Below are positions 21,848 through 29,733 of a stretch of DNA of 64,000 nt, in pieces (within the stretch, counting starts at the first letter, position 1; the number at the start of each line of letters is the position of its first letter). Under the pieces are notes generated by a model. The model was not told the DNA's origin and did not search any database. It saw only the letters and a list, made by a program, of their open reading frames with translations. The stretch spans positions 186,001-250,000 of the forward strand of contig NZ_VNHJ01000001.1 in NCBI RefSeq assembly GCF_008124525.1, in the 5' to 3' direction. A program made the translations under genes and the position numbers. Source of the DNA: Oceanicella actignis. Lineage in GTDB: Bacteria > Pseudomonadota > Alphaproteobacteria > Rhodobacterales > Rhodobacteraceae.

Positions 21848-23227
21848 ATGCGCACCGATGCCGCCGGACACGACCTGACGCTGCAATCCTCCGAGGCCGC
21901 CGGCGCCTGGGACGCCTGCGTGGCCGCCTTTCTGGCCCACGGCGCCGCGACGCCCGAGCATCTGGCGCGCGCGCTGGCGGCCGAGCCGGGCTTTGCGCTG
22001 GGGCACGCGGCCAAGGGGTTCTTCATGCTGCTGCTGGGCCGCGCCGAGCTGCTGCCCGCCGCCGACGACGCCCTGCGCGCGGCGCGCGCGGCCGCCGCGC
22101 AGGGCGGCGCCAATGCGCGCGAGGCGGCCTATGTGGCCGCCCTGTCCGACATGCGCGCGGGGCGCCAGCGCGCCGCGGCCGCGCGGCTCGAGGCCATCGC
22201 GCGGCGCTGGCCCGGCGATTCGCTGGCCATGAAGCTGACGCAGGCGGTGCGCTTCATCCTGGGCGATCCGGCCGGGATGCGCGCCGCCCTGGCCGATCAG
22301 GCGCCGGGCTTTGGCGCCGATCACCCGCATCGCGGCTATTTCCTCGGATGCACGGCCTTCGCGCTGGAAGAGACGGGCGACTACGCCGCCGCCGAGCGCG
22401 CCGGGCTCGAGGGGCTCGAGCTTGCGCCCGACGACGCCTGGGGGCTGCACGCCGTCGCCCATGTCCACGACATGACCGGCCAGCCGGAAAGGGGCGTGCG
22501 CTGGCTGGCGGGGCAATCGGCGCGCTGGGCGCATTGCAACAATTTCGGCTATCATGTGTGGTGGCATCTGGCGCTGTTCCATCTGGACCGGGGCGCCTGG
22601 GGGCCCGCGCTCGAGCTATACGACCGCAAGGTCTGGCCCGACCGCACCGACGACTATCGCGACATCGCCAACGCGGCGTCGCTGCTGATGCGGCTCGAGC
22701 TGGAGGGGGTCGATGTGGGCGCGCGCTGGGAGGCGCTGGGCGAGCTGTGCGCGCGGCGCGTCGATGACGGGCAGGTGATGTTCGCCGATCTGCACTATCT
22801 GCTGAGCCTGACGCGCGCCGGCCGCGCCGCCGAGGCCGAGGCGCTGAGCGCGCGCATCGCCCGCGACGCCGAGCGGCTCGACCACGACCAGCACGAGGTC
22901 GCCGCCCTGGCCGCCCTTCCGGCGGCGCAGGCGCTGCTGGCCTTTCGCAACGGCGATCATGCGCGCGCCCATGCCGCCTTCGCGCGCGCCGCGCCGCGCA
23001 TGCAGGCGCTGGGCGGCAGTCATGCGCAGCGCGACGTGTTCGAGCGCCTGGCCGTCGAGGCCGCCCTGCGCGCCGGGCTGCTTGACGAGGCCGAGGCCAT
23101 GCTGGCCCGCCGCGCGGCGCGCCGCGGCGCCGAGGACGGCTATTGCGCCCGCCGCCGCCAGGCCATCGCGGCGCGGCGCGCCCAGGGGCGGAGCGGCGGG
23201 CTGCGCGCCGCGCCGGGCGCGGCATGA
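21848..23227 (+). CDS. TPR protein, TTC38-like
   Basis: 459-residue soluble protein made of tetratricopeptide-like helical repeats, similar to the TTC38 family of unknown function. Family-type blocks include GLHAVAHVHDMTGQPERGVRW near residue 200 and AHCNNFGYHVWWHLALFHLD near 228, unusually rich in His and Trp for a scaffold. No signal peptide is seen. The start at 21848 is chosen for the family-like N-terminus; only a weak GAAAGAG stretch precedes it. The stop overlaps the opgC-like start by 4 bases (ATGA), suggesting a shared transcript, though a functional link is not known. Confidence 0.75.
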   Translation: MRTDAAGHDLTLQSSEAAGAWDACVAAFLAHGAATPEHLARALAAEPGFALGHAAKGFFMLLLGRAELLPAADDALRAARAAAAQGGANAREAAYVAALSDMRAGRQRAAAARLEAIARRWPGDSLAMKLTQAVRFILGDPAGMRAALADQAPGFGADHPHRGYFLGCTAFALEETGDYAAAERAGLEGLELAPDDAWGLHAVAHVHDMTGQPERGVRWLAGQSARWAHCNNFGYHVWWHLALFHLDRGAWGPALELYDRKVWPDRTDDYRDIANAASLLMRLELEGVDVGARWEALGELCARRVDDGQVMFADLHYLLSLTRAGRAAEAEALSARIARDAERLDHDQHEVAALAALPAAQALLAFRNGDHARAHAAFARAAPRMQALGGSHAQRDVFERLAVEAALRAGLLDEAEAMLARRAARRGAEDGYCARRRQAIAARRAQGRSGGLRAAPGAA

Positions 23228-24864
23228 ACGCGGCCGTCGGCGCGAGGCTGGCCGATTCGGGGCGTGGGGCGGGGCGCGATCCGCGGCTCGACTTCTTTCG
23301 CGGGCTGGCGATGTTCATCATCTTCGTCGCGCATGTGCCGAACGATGCGTGGGCGCTGTGGATTCCGGCGCGCTTCGGCTTTTCGGACGCGACCGAGATC
23401 TTCGTGTTCTGCTCGGGCATGGCCTCGGCCATCGCCTTCGGCGGCGTGTTCGCGCGGCGCGGCTGGCTGATGGGAACGGCGCGGATCGCGCATCGCGTCT
23501 GGCAGGTCTATTGGGCGCATGTGGGGCTGTTCCTGTGCGTGGCGGCGCTGCTCTACGCGGTCGATCGGCTGCAGCTGGGGCTGCCGGACAAGCGCTATGT
23601 GGCGGCCGTGCCCATCGTGCCGTTCTTCGAGAACACGGGAGAGGCGCTGTTGGGTCTGATGACGCTGCGCTGGACGCCGAACTATTTCGACATCCTGCCC
23701 ATGTATCTGGCGATCCTGGCGATGATCCCGGCGATGATGGCGCTGCACCGGCTGGGCGGGCGCGGCGCGGTGGCGGCGGCCGCGCTGGCGGTGTGGCTGG
23801 CGGCGCAGCTGGGCTGGGCGCATCTGCCCTCGCGCCCCTGGGCGCCCGAGATCGACTGGTTCTTCAACCCCTTCGGCTGGCAGCTGGTGTTCTTCACCGG
23901 CTTCGCCTTCGGCATGGGATGGCTGCCGGCGCCGCCGGTCTCGCGCGCGCTGGCCATCGCGGCGGCGGCGGTGCTGCTCACGGCGCTGCCCTTCGCGTGG
24001 TTCAAGATCCACCAGGGGCTTTACCTGCCGGCCGACTGGGCGCTGACCGAGGCGATCGCGCGCCTGCGCGCGCAGACCGAGTTCCTGTGGTGGAAAAGCT
24101 GGGTCGGCGGGTGGCGCTATCTGCACTTCCTCGCGCTGGCCTATCTGGCATGGCTGGCGGCGGGTCCGGCGGGGCGGCGGCTGGCCGCGCCGGGACGGCG
24201 CGCGGCGCCGCCGGCGGGGCCGGGGCGGCGCATGCTGATCGCGGCGGCGGCGGCGGCGCTGGCGACGGCGCCCCATGCCTATGTGGACGAGATCCGCGCC
24301 CATCTGCCCGCGCTCGACGCGCTGATTCTGGCGCTTTACGGCGAAGGCGCGCGCGCCCTGCTGGGCTTCGATCTGTTCCTGCCGGCCGAGCGCATCGGGC
24401 TTGCGCAGCTGCTGCATCTGGCCGCGCTGGCGACGCTGGTCTGGAGCGCGCTGGGCGCGCGCGGGCGCGGCTGGCTGGCGGCGCGGGGCTGGCCGGCGGC
24501 GGTGCGGGTCGTCCGCAAGGTCGGGAGCCAGTCGCTGGCCGTGTTCCTGACCTCGATGGTTCTGGCGCAGGCGGCCGGGGTGTGGCTGGACGTGGCGGGC
24601 CGCAGCCCGTGGACGAACGCGCTGGTCAACCTGACCGGCTTCGCGGCGCTGATCGCGACGGCGCATGCGGCGTCCTGGTTCAAGCGCCAGCCCTGGCGCG
24701 GCCTGCCGGCCGAGCCCGCGCCTTCATCCGCCAAGCCCGCGCCCCGGCCGGCGCCGCTCGCGCCCCGGAAGGCGCAGCCTGCGCCAGCCCCGGCGCGGCC
24801 CGCCCGGTCGTCCGGCCCCCGCGCCATGCGCGAGTCTTGTCCGGCGGCGGAGGGACGGCCATGA
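23224..24864 (+). CDS. opgC: OpgC-family membrane acyltransferase
   Basis: 546-residue inner-membrane protein with about ten or eleven hydrophobic segments, matching the OpgC family that in Rhodobacter succinylates osmoregulated periplasmic glucans. It starts with the family pattern RDPRLDFFRGLAMFIIFVAH, then GFSDATEIFVFCSGMA, and has FFNPFGWQLVFFTGFAFGMG mid-protein. The last 60 residues are an Ala/Pro-rich tail beyond the final membrane segment, absent from typical members. The start overlaps the TPR gene stop. OpgH, which makes the glucan backbone, is encoded 5 kb downstream, supporting the role; OpgG is not in the window. Confidence 0.78.
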   Translation: MNAAVGARLADSGRGAGRDPRLDFFRGLAMFIIFVAHVPNDAWALWIPARFGFSDATEIFVFCSGMASAIAFGGVFARRGWLMGTARIAHRVWQVYWAHVGLFLCVAALLYAVDRLQLGLPDKRYVAAVPIVPFFENTGEALLGLMTLRWTPNYFDILPMYLAILAMIPAMMALHRLGGRGAVAAAALAVWLAAQLGWAHLPSRPWAPEIDWFFNPFGWQLVFFTGFAFGMGWLPAPPVSRALAIAAAAVLLTALPFAWFKIHQGLYLPADWALTEAIARLRAQTEFLWWKSWVGGWRYLHFLALAYLAWLAAGPAGRRLAAPGRRAAPPAGPGRRMLIAAAAAALATAPHAYVDEIRAHLPALDALILALYGEGARALLGFDLFLPAERIGLAQLLHLAALATLVWSALGARGRGWLAARGWPAAVRVVRKVGSQSLAVFLTSMVLAQAAGVWLDVAGRSPWTNALVNLTGFAALIATAHAASWFKRQPWRGLPAEPAPSSAKPAPRPAPLAPRKAQPAPAPARPARSSGPRAMRESCPAAEGRP

Positions 24865-24922
24865 TGTGGACGCGAAGCGCGCGCATCCTCGCACCCGTCG
24901 GCAAGGAAGGGAGCGGCCGCAC

Positions 24923-25624
24923 ATGAACCATGCTCCGGCAACGCGCCCCCAGGCGCTCGCCCCGCTGCGCGCGGATGGCGCGCCGGTGGTGATCGCGCAG
25001 CTCGGCCAGTCGCTGGACGGGCGCATCGCCACGGTCACGGGAGCGTCGAAATACATCAACGGCGCGCGCGCGCTCGAGCATCTGCACCGCCTGCGCGCGC
25101 ATGTCGATGCGGTGATCGTGGGGGTCGGCACCGTCGCCGCCGACGATCCCCGGCTGACGGTGCGCCGCGTCGACGGCCGCCACCCGGCGCGCGTGGTCAT
25201 CGACCCGCGCGGGCGCATGCCGCGCGACGCCGCGATCCTGGCCGACGGCACGGCGCCCGTGCTGGTGGCGAGCGCGCCTGACGCCCCCCCGCCGCCGCCG
25301 CCGGCCGAGGCGCTGCGCCTGCCCGCGCCGGGCGGGCGCTTCGACCCCCGCGCCATCGTCGCCGCGCTGGCCGAGCGCGGCCTGACGCGCCTTCTGGTCG
25401 AGGGCGGCGCCGACACGCTGGCCGGTTTCCTCGAGGCGCGGGCGGTGGACATGCTGCACATCCTCATGGCGCCGATGATCCTGGGATCGGGCAAGCCGGG
25501 CTTTCGCCTCTCGCCCATCGAGCGGCTGGACGAGGCGCTGCGCCCGCGCACCGAGGTGCATGTGTTCGACGACGGCGACGTGCTGTTCACCTGCGACATG
25601 CGCAACAGCTGGAGCCGGCCATGA
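24923..25624 (+). CDS. RibD-like pyrimidine/pterin reductase
   Basis: 233-residue stand-alone RibD C-terminal-type reductase of the dihydrofolate-reductase fold. It shows the NADPH/substrate motifs IAQLGQSLDGRIATVTGAS near residue 25, AVIVGVGTVAADDPRLTVR near 65, and LLVEGGADTLAGFLEA near 160. The deaminase half of a classical RibD is absent. In riboflavin synthesis this fold reduces a ribosylaminopyrimidine; stand-alone copies may serve other pteridine or flavin-like pathways. Its stop overlaps the cytochrome b561 gene (ATGA). It lies close to a PTPS-like, glycosyltransferase and methyltransferase cluster on the other strand, hinting at a shared pathway; that link is inference. Confidence 0.78.
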   Translation: MNHAPATRPQALAPLRADGAPVVIAQLGQSLDGRIATVTGASKYINGARALEHLHRLRAHVDAVIVGVGTVAADDPRLTVRRVDGRHPARVVIDPRGRMPRDAAILADGTAPVLVASAPDAPPPPPPAEALRLPAPGGRFDPRAIVAALAERGLTRLLVEGGADTLAGFLEARAVDMLHILMAPMILGSGKPGFRLSPIERLDEALRPRTEVHVFDDGDVLFTCDMRNSWSRP

Positions 25625-26190
25625 GCGCGGGCGCCTACACGCCTCTTCAGCGCGCGCTGCACTGGATCGTGGCGGCGCTGGTGATCGTGTTGATCCCGGC
25701 GGGGCTGTTGATCGAGGGCTACGACCCCGAAGTGGCGGCGCGCGTGAACGGCGCGCTGGGGGCGGGGGCGTTCGATCTCATCTACGATCTGCACAAGTCG
25801 GCGGGTCTGACGGTGCTCGGGCTGATGATCCTGCGCGCGGCGGCGCGGGCGGCGCGGCCGCCGGCGCCCCATGATCCGCCGCTGCGCGCGTGGGAGCGGG
25901 CGGCCTCGCGGATCGTGCATCTGCTGCTCTATGCGCTGCTGATCGCGGCGCCGGTCGTCGGCTGGATCGGCGTCAGCCTGTATCCCGCGCCGGCGCCGGT
26001 CTGGTTCCTGTTCGACGCGCGGCTGCCGCTGACGCCGGACCGGGCGCTGTCCGAGACGTTGCTCGGGCAGGTGCATGGGCCGATGGGCGTGATGATCGGC
26101 CTTCTGGCCGCGGCGCATGTGCTGGCGGCGCTCAAGCACGCCTTCATCGACCGCGACGGCGTGATGCGCCGCATGCTCGGGGGCGGCTGA
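25621..26190 (+). CDS. Cytochrome b561 family protein
   Basis: 189-residue integral membrane di-haem b-type cytochrome with four hydrophobic segments. Candidate haem-ligand histidines lie in RALHWIV (near residue 14), YDLHKSAG (near 59), RIVHLLLY (near 100) and AAAHVLAALKH (near 165), which fits the bacterial CybB-like pattern. Such proteins shuttle electrons between quinol and periplasmic acceptors. The ATG overlaps the stop of the RibD-like gene, so it is translationally coupled and may supply or take electrons for the same process. Confidence 0.85.
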   Translation: MSAGAYTPLQRALHWIVAALVIVLIPAGLLIEGYDPEVAARVNGALGAGAFDLIYDLHKSAGLTVLGLMILRAAARAARPPAPHDPPLRAWERAASRIVHLLLYALLIAAPVVGWIGVSLYPAPAPVWFLFDARLPLTPDRALSETLLGQVHGPMGVMIGLLAAAHVLAALKHAFIDRDGVMRRMLGGG

Positions 26191-26399
26191 TCCGGGCCGC
26201 GGCTCGCCGGGGCTGGGCGCGGCGGGCGCGGTTCCCGACAAGGGCTGCGCGAAGGCCGGCGCGGCGGATCTGCGCTTGGGCCGCCGGGCCCGCCGTCGGG
26301 TCGTCGGCCGGCCGTTCGGGGCGCGTCTTGGCGGCCTTGCGGCGCGGCCCAGGGGATCGGCGCGGCCGCGGGATTCGCACTGCGCGTCCTTGCATCTTG

Positions 26400-27167
26400 T
26401 CAGCCGGGCGGCAGCGCCAGGATGTCGACATGCCCGATCTCGACCTGCCGTGCCGCGCGCCGCGCCAGCCGCCAGCGCTCGAGCGTCGGCGCCGTCAGCG
26501 CGCCCGTCTCGCCCACCGCGGCGGCGGCGCCCTCGGCCAGTGCGGCGATCAGCGCCGCGTCGCCCGCCCCCAGCCGCCAGGGCGAGGGCGCTGCGCTCAC
26601 GCTCCAGCCCGCCGCGCGCAGCATCCGCGCCAGGGTGGGGGCGGCGTCCGGGCCCAGCGCCGGGCCCAGCCCCTTGTCGCGGCGCTGATGCGCGTGGAAG
26701 GCGGCCAGGGCGGCGGGCTCGGCCGGATCGGCGGGCGACCAGCGCTCGCGCCCGTCATAGGTCAGCGCCGCCAGCACCGCCGCATCGCGCGGCAGGGCCC
26801 GGACGAAGCGGGCGATCCAGGCCTCGGAGCACAGGTCGAAGAAGGCCGAGGCGGCGACGACCCGCGCCCCGGCCAGAAGCCGCTCGACCTCGTCGGGCGC
26901 GGACAGGTCGGCGCGCGCCGTTCGCGCGCCGGTGCGGCGGCGCGCCTCGGCCAGAAGCCCCGCATCCGCATCGACCAGCAGCCAGCGCAGCCGCGGCGCC
27001 AGCGGGGCCAGCGCCTGAACCGTCGCGCCCGCTCCGGCGCCCAGATCCACGGCCGCAAGCGGCGCGCCGCCGGTCCACGCGGCCAGGCGCCGGGCCAGAG
27101 CCATGCTGCGCGCGGCGCGGTCGGCCGGCGCGCGCAGGTCGAGCCAGTCGAGCGCGAAGCCGCTCAT
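26400..27167 (-). CDS. Class I SAM-dependent methyltransferase
   Basis: 255-residue Rossmann-fold methyltransferase. The SAM-binding motif I is AVDLGAGAGATVQALAPL near residue 40, followed by an acidic strand end LLVDAD near 64 and VAASAFFDLCS near 107. No signature reveals the substrate; it is not a known rRNA or quinone methyltransferase type. It is the last gene of the four-gene minus-strand cluster, starting within the stop of the glycosyltransferase gene (ATGA). This tight coupling suggests that it modifies the product of the PTPS-like/glycosyltransferase steps. Confidence 0.75.
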   Translation of the reverse strand: MSGFALDWLDLRAPADRAARSMALARRLAAWTGGAPLAAVDLGAGAGATVQALAPLAPRLRWLLVDADAGLLAEARRRTGARTARADLSAPDEVERLLAGARVVAASAFFDLCSEAWIARFVRALPRDAAVLAALTYDGRERWSPADPAEPAALAAFHAHQRRDKGLGPALGPDAAPTLARMLRAAGWSVSAAPSPWRLGAGDAALIAALAEGAAAAVGETGALTAPTLERWRLARRAARQVEIGHVDILALPPG

Positions 27168-28231
27168 GCCCGCGCCGCCGCCGACGGCGCGCCGCGCGCA
27201 TCGCGCACGACGCGCAGGATGCGGCGCGCGGTCTCGTCCCAGTCGGGCAGGGTCATCGCATGCGCGCGCGCCGCCTGCGCCAGGCGCCGGCGCGCCTCGG
27301 GGCGCGAGAGCAGCAGCGCCAGCGCGTCGGCCAGCGCCTCGGGATCGTCGGGCGGGACCAGCAGCGCCGCGCCCGGCGGCGCGGCCTCGCGCACGGCGTG
27401 GGTGGCGACGACGGGCAGGGCGCGCATCATCGCCTCGGCCGCGGCCATGCCATATCCTTCGTAGCGGCTGGGAAGGCAGAAGATGTCGGCCCGCGCGAAC
27501 ATGCGCTCGAGCGCGGGCGCGTCGAGCGCGCCGGTCAGCGTCGCCCGCTCTTCCAGGCCAAGCTGCGCGATCAGCGCGCGCAGGCGCGCCGCCTCGGCCG
27601 GGTCGCGGTCATGCGCGCCGACGATGGCGCAGCGCCACGCGCCCGGCCCCAGCGCGGCCAGCGCGCGCAGCAGCACGTCCCAGCCCTTGCGCGGGGTCAG
27701 CGCGCCGACGCCCAGGATCAGCCGAGGCGCGCCGGGCTCGGCGCCCCGGGCGGGGGCGGCGCGGGCAAGGCCGGGCGGCGCGACATGCACCCGCGCGGGA
27801 TCGAGGACGAAGAGCTCGGCCGCCGCGTGCGCCGTCGCGGCGCTTGTGGTCACGACCGCGGCGCAGGCGCGCAGCGCCGCGCCCTCGCTTTGCAGCAGCG
27901 CCCTGGCGCGCGCCGGCTCAAGCCCCGTCTCGAGCCCCAGCGGATGGTGCAGCAGCCCGATGACCGGCCCCGCCAGCGCGGCCACGCCTTCGGCCGGCAG
28001 CACGCCCAGCGCCAGCCCGTCGATCGCCACCGGCCCGCGCGCCAGCGAAAGCGCCTTCAGCGCGCCCTCGATCTGCGCGGGAGAGGGATCGGGAAATCCG
28101 CCGGGCAGCGGCAGATGCCCCAGCAGGCCCCCGGCCGCGCGCAGCACGCGCCGGGCATAGGCATAGCCCCCCGTCGGCGCGTCGAGCGCGCCCGGAACCG
28201 CCAGCCAGGCCGCCGGGGCGCGCGCGCTCAT
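27164..28231 (-). CDS. GT4-family glycosyltransferase
   Basis: 355-residue GT-B glycosyltransferase. The C-terminal nucleotide-sugar domain is typical of family GT4: ILGVGALTPRKGWDVLLRAL near residue 170, then CLPSRYEGYGMAAAEAMM near 255 with the conserved E-x7-E, and a following LVPPDDPEALADAL. The N-terminal acceptor domain starts GALDAPTGGYAYARR. It has no membrane segment, so a soluble small-molecule or lipid-peripheral acceptor is possible. It is coupled by 4-base overlaps to the PTPS-like gene upstream and to the methyltransferase downstream. In cyanobacteria, pterin glycosyltransferases glycosylate pterins, which makes a pterin acceptor plausible here; this is inference. Confidence 0.82.
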   Translation of the reverse strand: MSARAPAAWLAVPGALDAPTGGYAYARRVLRAAGGLLGHLPLPGGFPDPSPAQIEGALKALSLARGPVAIDGLALGVLPAEGVAALAGPVIGLLHHPLGLETGLEPARARALLQSEGAALRACAAVVTTSAATAHAAAELFVLDPARVHVAPPGLARAAPARGAEPGAPRLILGVGALTPRKGWDVLLRALAALGPGAWRCAIVGAHDRDPAEAARLRALIAQLGLEERATLTGALDAPALERMFARADIFCLPSRYEGYGMAAAEAMMRALPVVATHAVREAAPPGAALLVPPDDPEALADALALLLSRPEARRRLAQAARAHAMTLPDWDETARRILRVVRDARGAPSAAARA

Positions 28232-28641
28232 GCCGGGCCTTCGTGCCAGGCGCGGGCCAGATGCGACTCGCTCAGCGTCACGCGGATGCGCGTCAGCCCC
28301 TCGGCGCCCGGCCCCAGCGCCCCCGCGCGCGCCGCGTCGCGCAGTCGCTCGTAGATGTGGCGGCACAGATATTCCGTGGTGGTCAGGCGCCCGGGCAGCA
28401 GCTCGTCCAGATTGCCGTAGTCCAGCGGGGCCAGCGCGGCGCGCAGCGCCTCGCGCGCGCGGCCGATGTCCACGACCACGCCCTGCTCGGTCAGCTCGGG
28501 GCGCATGAAGGCCGCGTCCACGACATAGGTCGCGCCGTGCAGCTTCTGCGCCGGGCCGAACAGCGGGTCGGGCAGCGAGTGGGCGATCATCACATGGTCG
28601 CGCACCTCGACGGCGTAAAGAGAGGCTTCCTGTCCTGTCAT
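28228..28641 (-). CDS. PTPS/QueD-like protein, atypical active site
   Basis: 137-residue protein of the 6-pyruvoyl-tetrahydropterin synthase / 6-carboxytetrahydropterin synthase fold. The pterin-anchoring Glu is present in TLSESHLARAW (Glu125), as are zinc-ligand positions His21 (MIAHSLP) and His35 (KLHGATY). Three key residues of QueD are changed: the third zinc His (normally HGH) is Ala37, the catalytic Cys position before the HGH motif is Ala31, and the catalytic Asp-His is Asp74-Tyr75. It is therefore unlikely to perform the standard QueD or PTPS reaction and may bind zinc differently. The gene is coupled by ATGA overlaps to a dehydrogenase upstream and a glycosyltransferase downstream. 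Confidence 0.72.
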   Translation of the reverse strand: MTGQEASLYAVEVRDHVMIAHSLPDPLFGPAQKLHGATYVVDAAFMRPELTEQGVVVDIGRAREALRAALAPLDYGNLDELLPGRLTTTEYLCRHIYERLRDAARAGALGPGAEGLTRIRVTLSESHLARAWHEGPA

Positions 28642-29660
28642 GGGGCGGTCCTTGCTTGCGCCGGCGCGCCGTCGCGGCCGGCCGGGGGATATGCGATCGC
28701 CACGCCCCCGCCGGGCGCGCCGGGCGCAAGCAGCGCGGGCAGGCGGGCGGGCAGGTCGAAGAAGGGCGCGCGATGCTCGATCAGCGCGTCGAGGGCCGGG
28801 TCCTCGGCCAGGATGCGCAGCGCCGCCGCAAGGCGCCGCGGGCCGTCCCAGCGCGGGGCGCGCGCCGGCGGCACGCGCCCGACCTGCGAGGACGCCACCG
28901 TCAGCCGCAGCGCGTGGAAGGCGCCGCCAAGGCGCAGCGTGGCCTCGGCGTCGCCGTGCCAGCTGACCTCGACGGCGCGCCCCTCCGGGCCCAGCGCGTC
29001 GAGCGCGGCTTGCAGACCCGCCCCCGCGCCGGTGCAGTTGAAGGCCAGGTCGCAACCGGCGGGCAGGTCGTCGGGCGCGCGCCAGGTCACGGCAAGTTCA
29101 CCCGCGATGCGGGCGCGCTCGGCTACCCTGTCGGTCACGAAGACCTCGCAGCCGGGCATGCGCGCCGCCAGCCGCGCGATCAGGCAGCCGACGACCCCCG
29201 CGCCCACGACTAGGATGCGGTCGCCCGGCCCCGCGCCCGCGTCCCACAACGCGGTCAGCGCGGTTTCCGTGTTCGCCGCCAGCGTCGCGCGCGCGGGCGG
29301 CAGGCCGGGCGGCAGCAGGTGGCAGGCGCGCGCGGGCAGCCACGCGCGCGTCTGGTGCGGGTGCAGGGCGAAGACGCGCTTGCCCGCCAGCTCGGGCGGC
29401 CCCTGTTCGACCTCGGCCGCCAGCGCGTAGCCATAGCGCACTGGGAAGGGGAAGTCGCCGACCTGCATCGGGGCGCGCATGCGCGCATGTTCCGAGGCGG
29501 GCACGCGGCCCTCGAAGACCAGGCGCTCGGTGCCGCGGCTCAGCCCCGAGGCCAGGGCGCGCACCAGCACGTGACTGGGCCCCGGCGGCGCGTCGGGCAG
29601 CGCGACGGGGCGGATCTCGGCGCGGCGGGGCGCGGCATACACCAATGCGTGAGCTTCCAT
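28638..29660 (-). CDS. MDR-family (zinc-type) dehydrogenase
   Basis: 340-residue medium-chain dehydrogenase/reductase. The coenzyme-binding Rossmann loop is RILVVGAGVVGCLIARLAAR near residue 150, and the N-terminal GroES-like half has FPFPVRYGYALAAEVEQG near 70. The usual catalytic zinc Cys of alcohol dehydrogenases is not evident; instead the region reads ASGLSRGTERLVFEG, which resembles MDR members that reduce activated carbonyls or ring systems. First gene of the minus-strand cluster; the ATG at 29660 has AAAGG 7 bases upstream, and its stop overlaps the PTPS-like start. It probably carries out a redox step on the same metabolite. Confidence 0.75.
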   Translation of the reverse strand: MEAHALVYAAPRRAEIRPVALPDAPPGPSHVLVRALASGLSRGTERLVFEGRVPASEHARMRAPMQVGDFPFPVRYGYALAAEVEQGPPELAGKRVFALHPHQTRAWLPARACHLLPPGLPPARATLAANTETALTALWDAGAGPGDRILVVGAGVVGCLIARLAARMPGCEVFVTDRVAERARIAGELAVTWRAPDDLPAGCDLAFNCTGAGAGLQAALDALGPEGRAVEVSWHGDAEATLRLGGAFHALRLTVASSQVGRVPPARAPRWDGPRRLAAALRILAEDPALDALIEHRAPFFDLPARLPALLAPGAPGGGVAIAYPPAGRDGAPAQARTAP

Positions 29661-29733
29661 GCGGGGGCCTTTCGCGACTCGTGACGGCAACAGTAGGCAA
29701 GGCGGACCGCAGGTCCAGAGGGAGGCGCATCAC

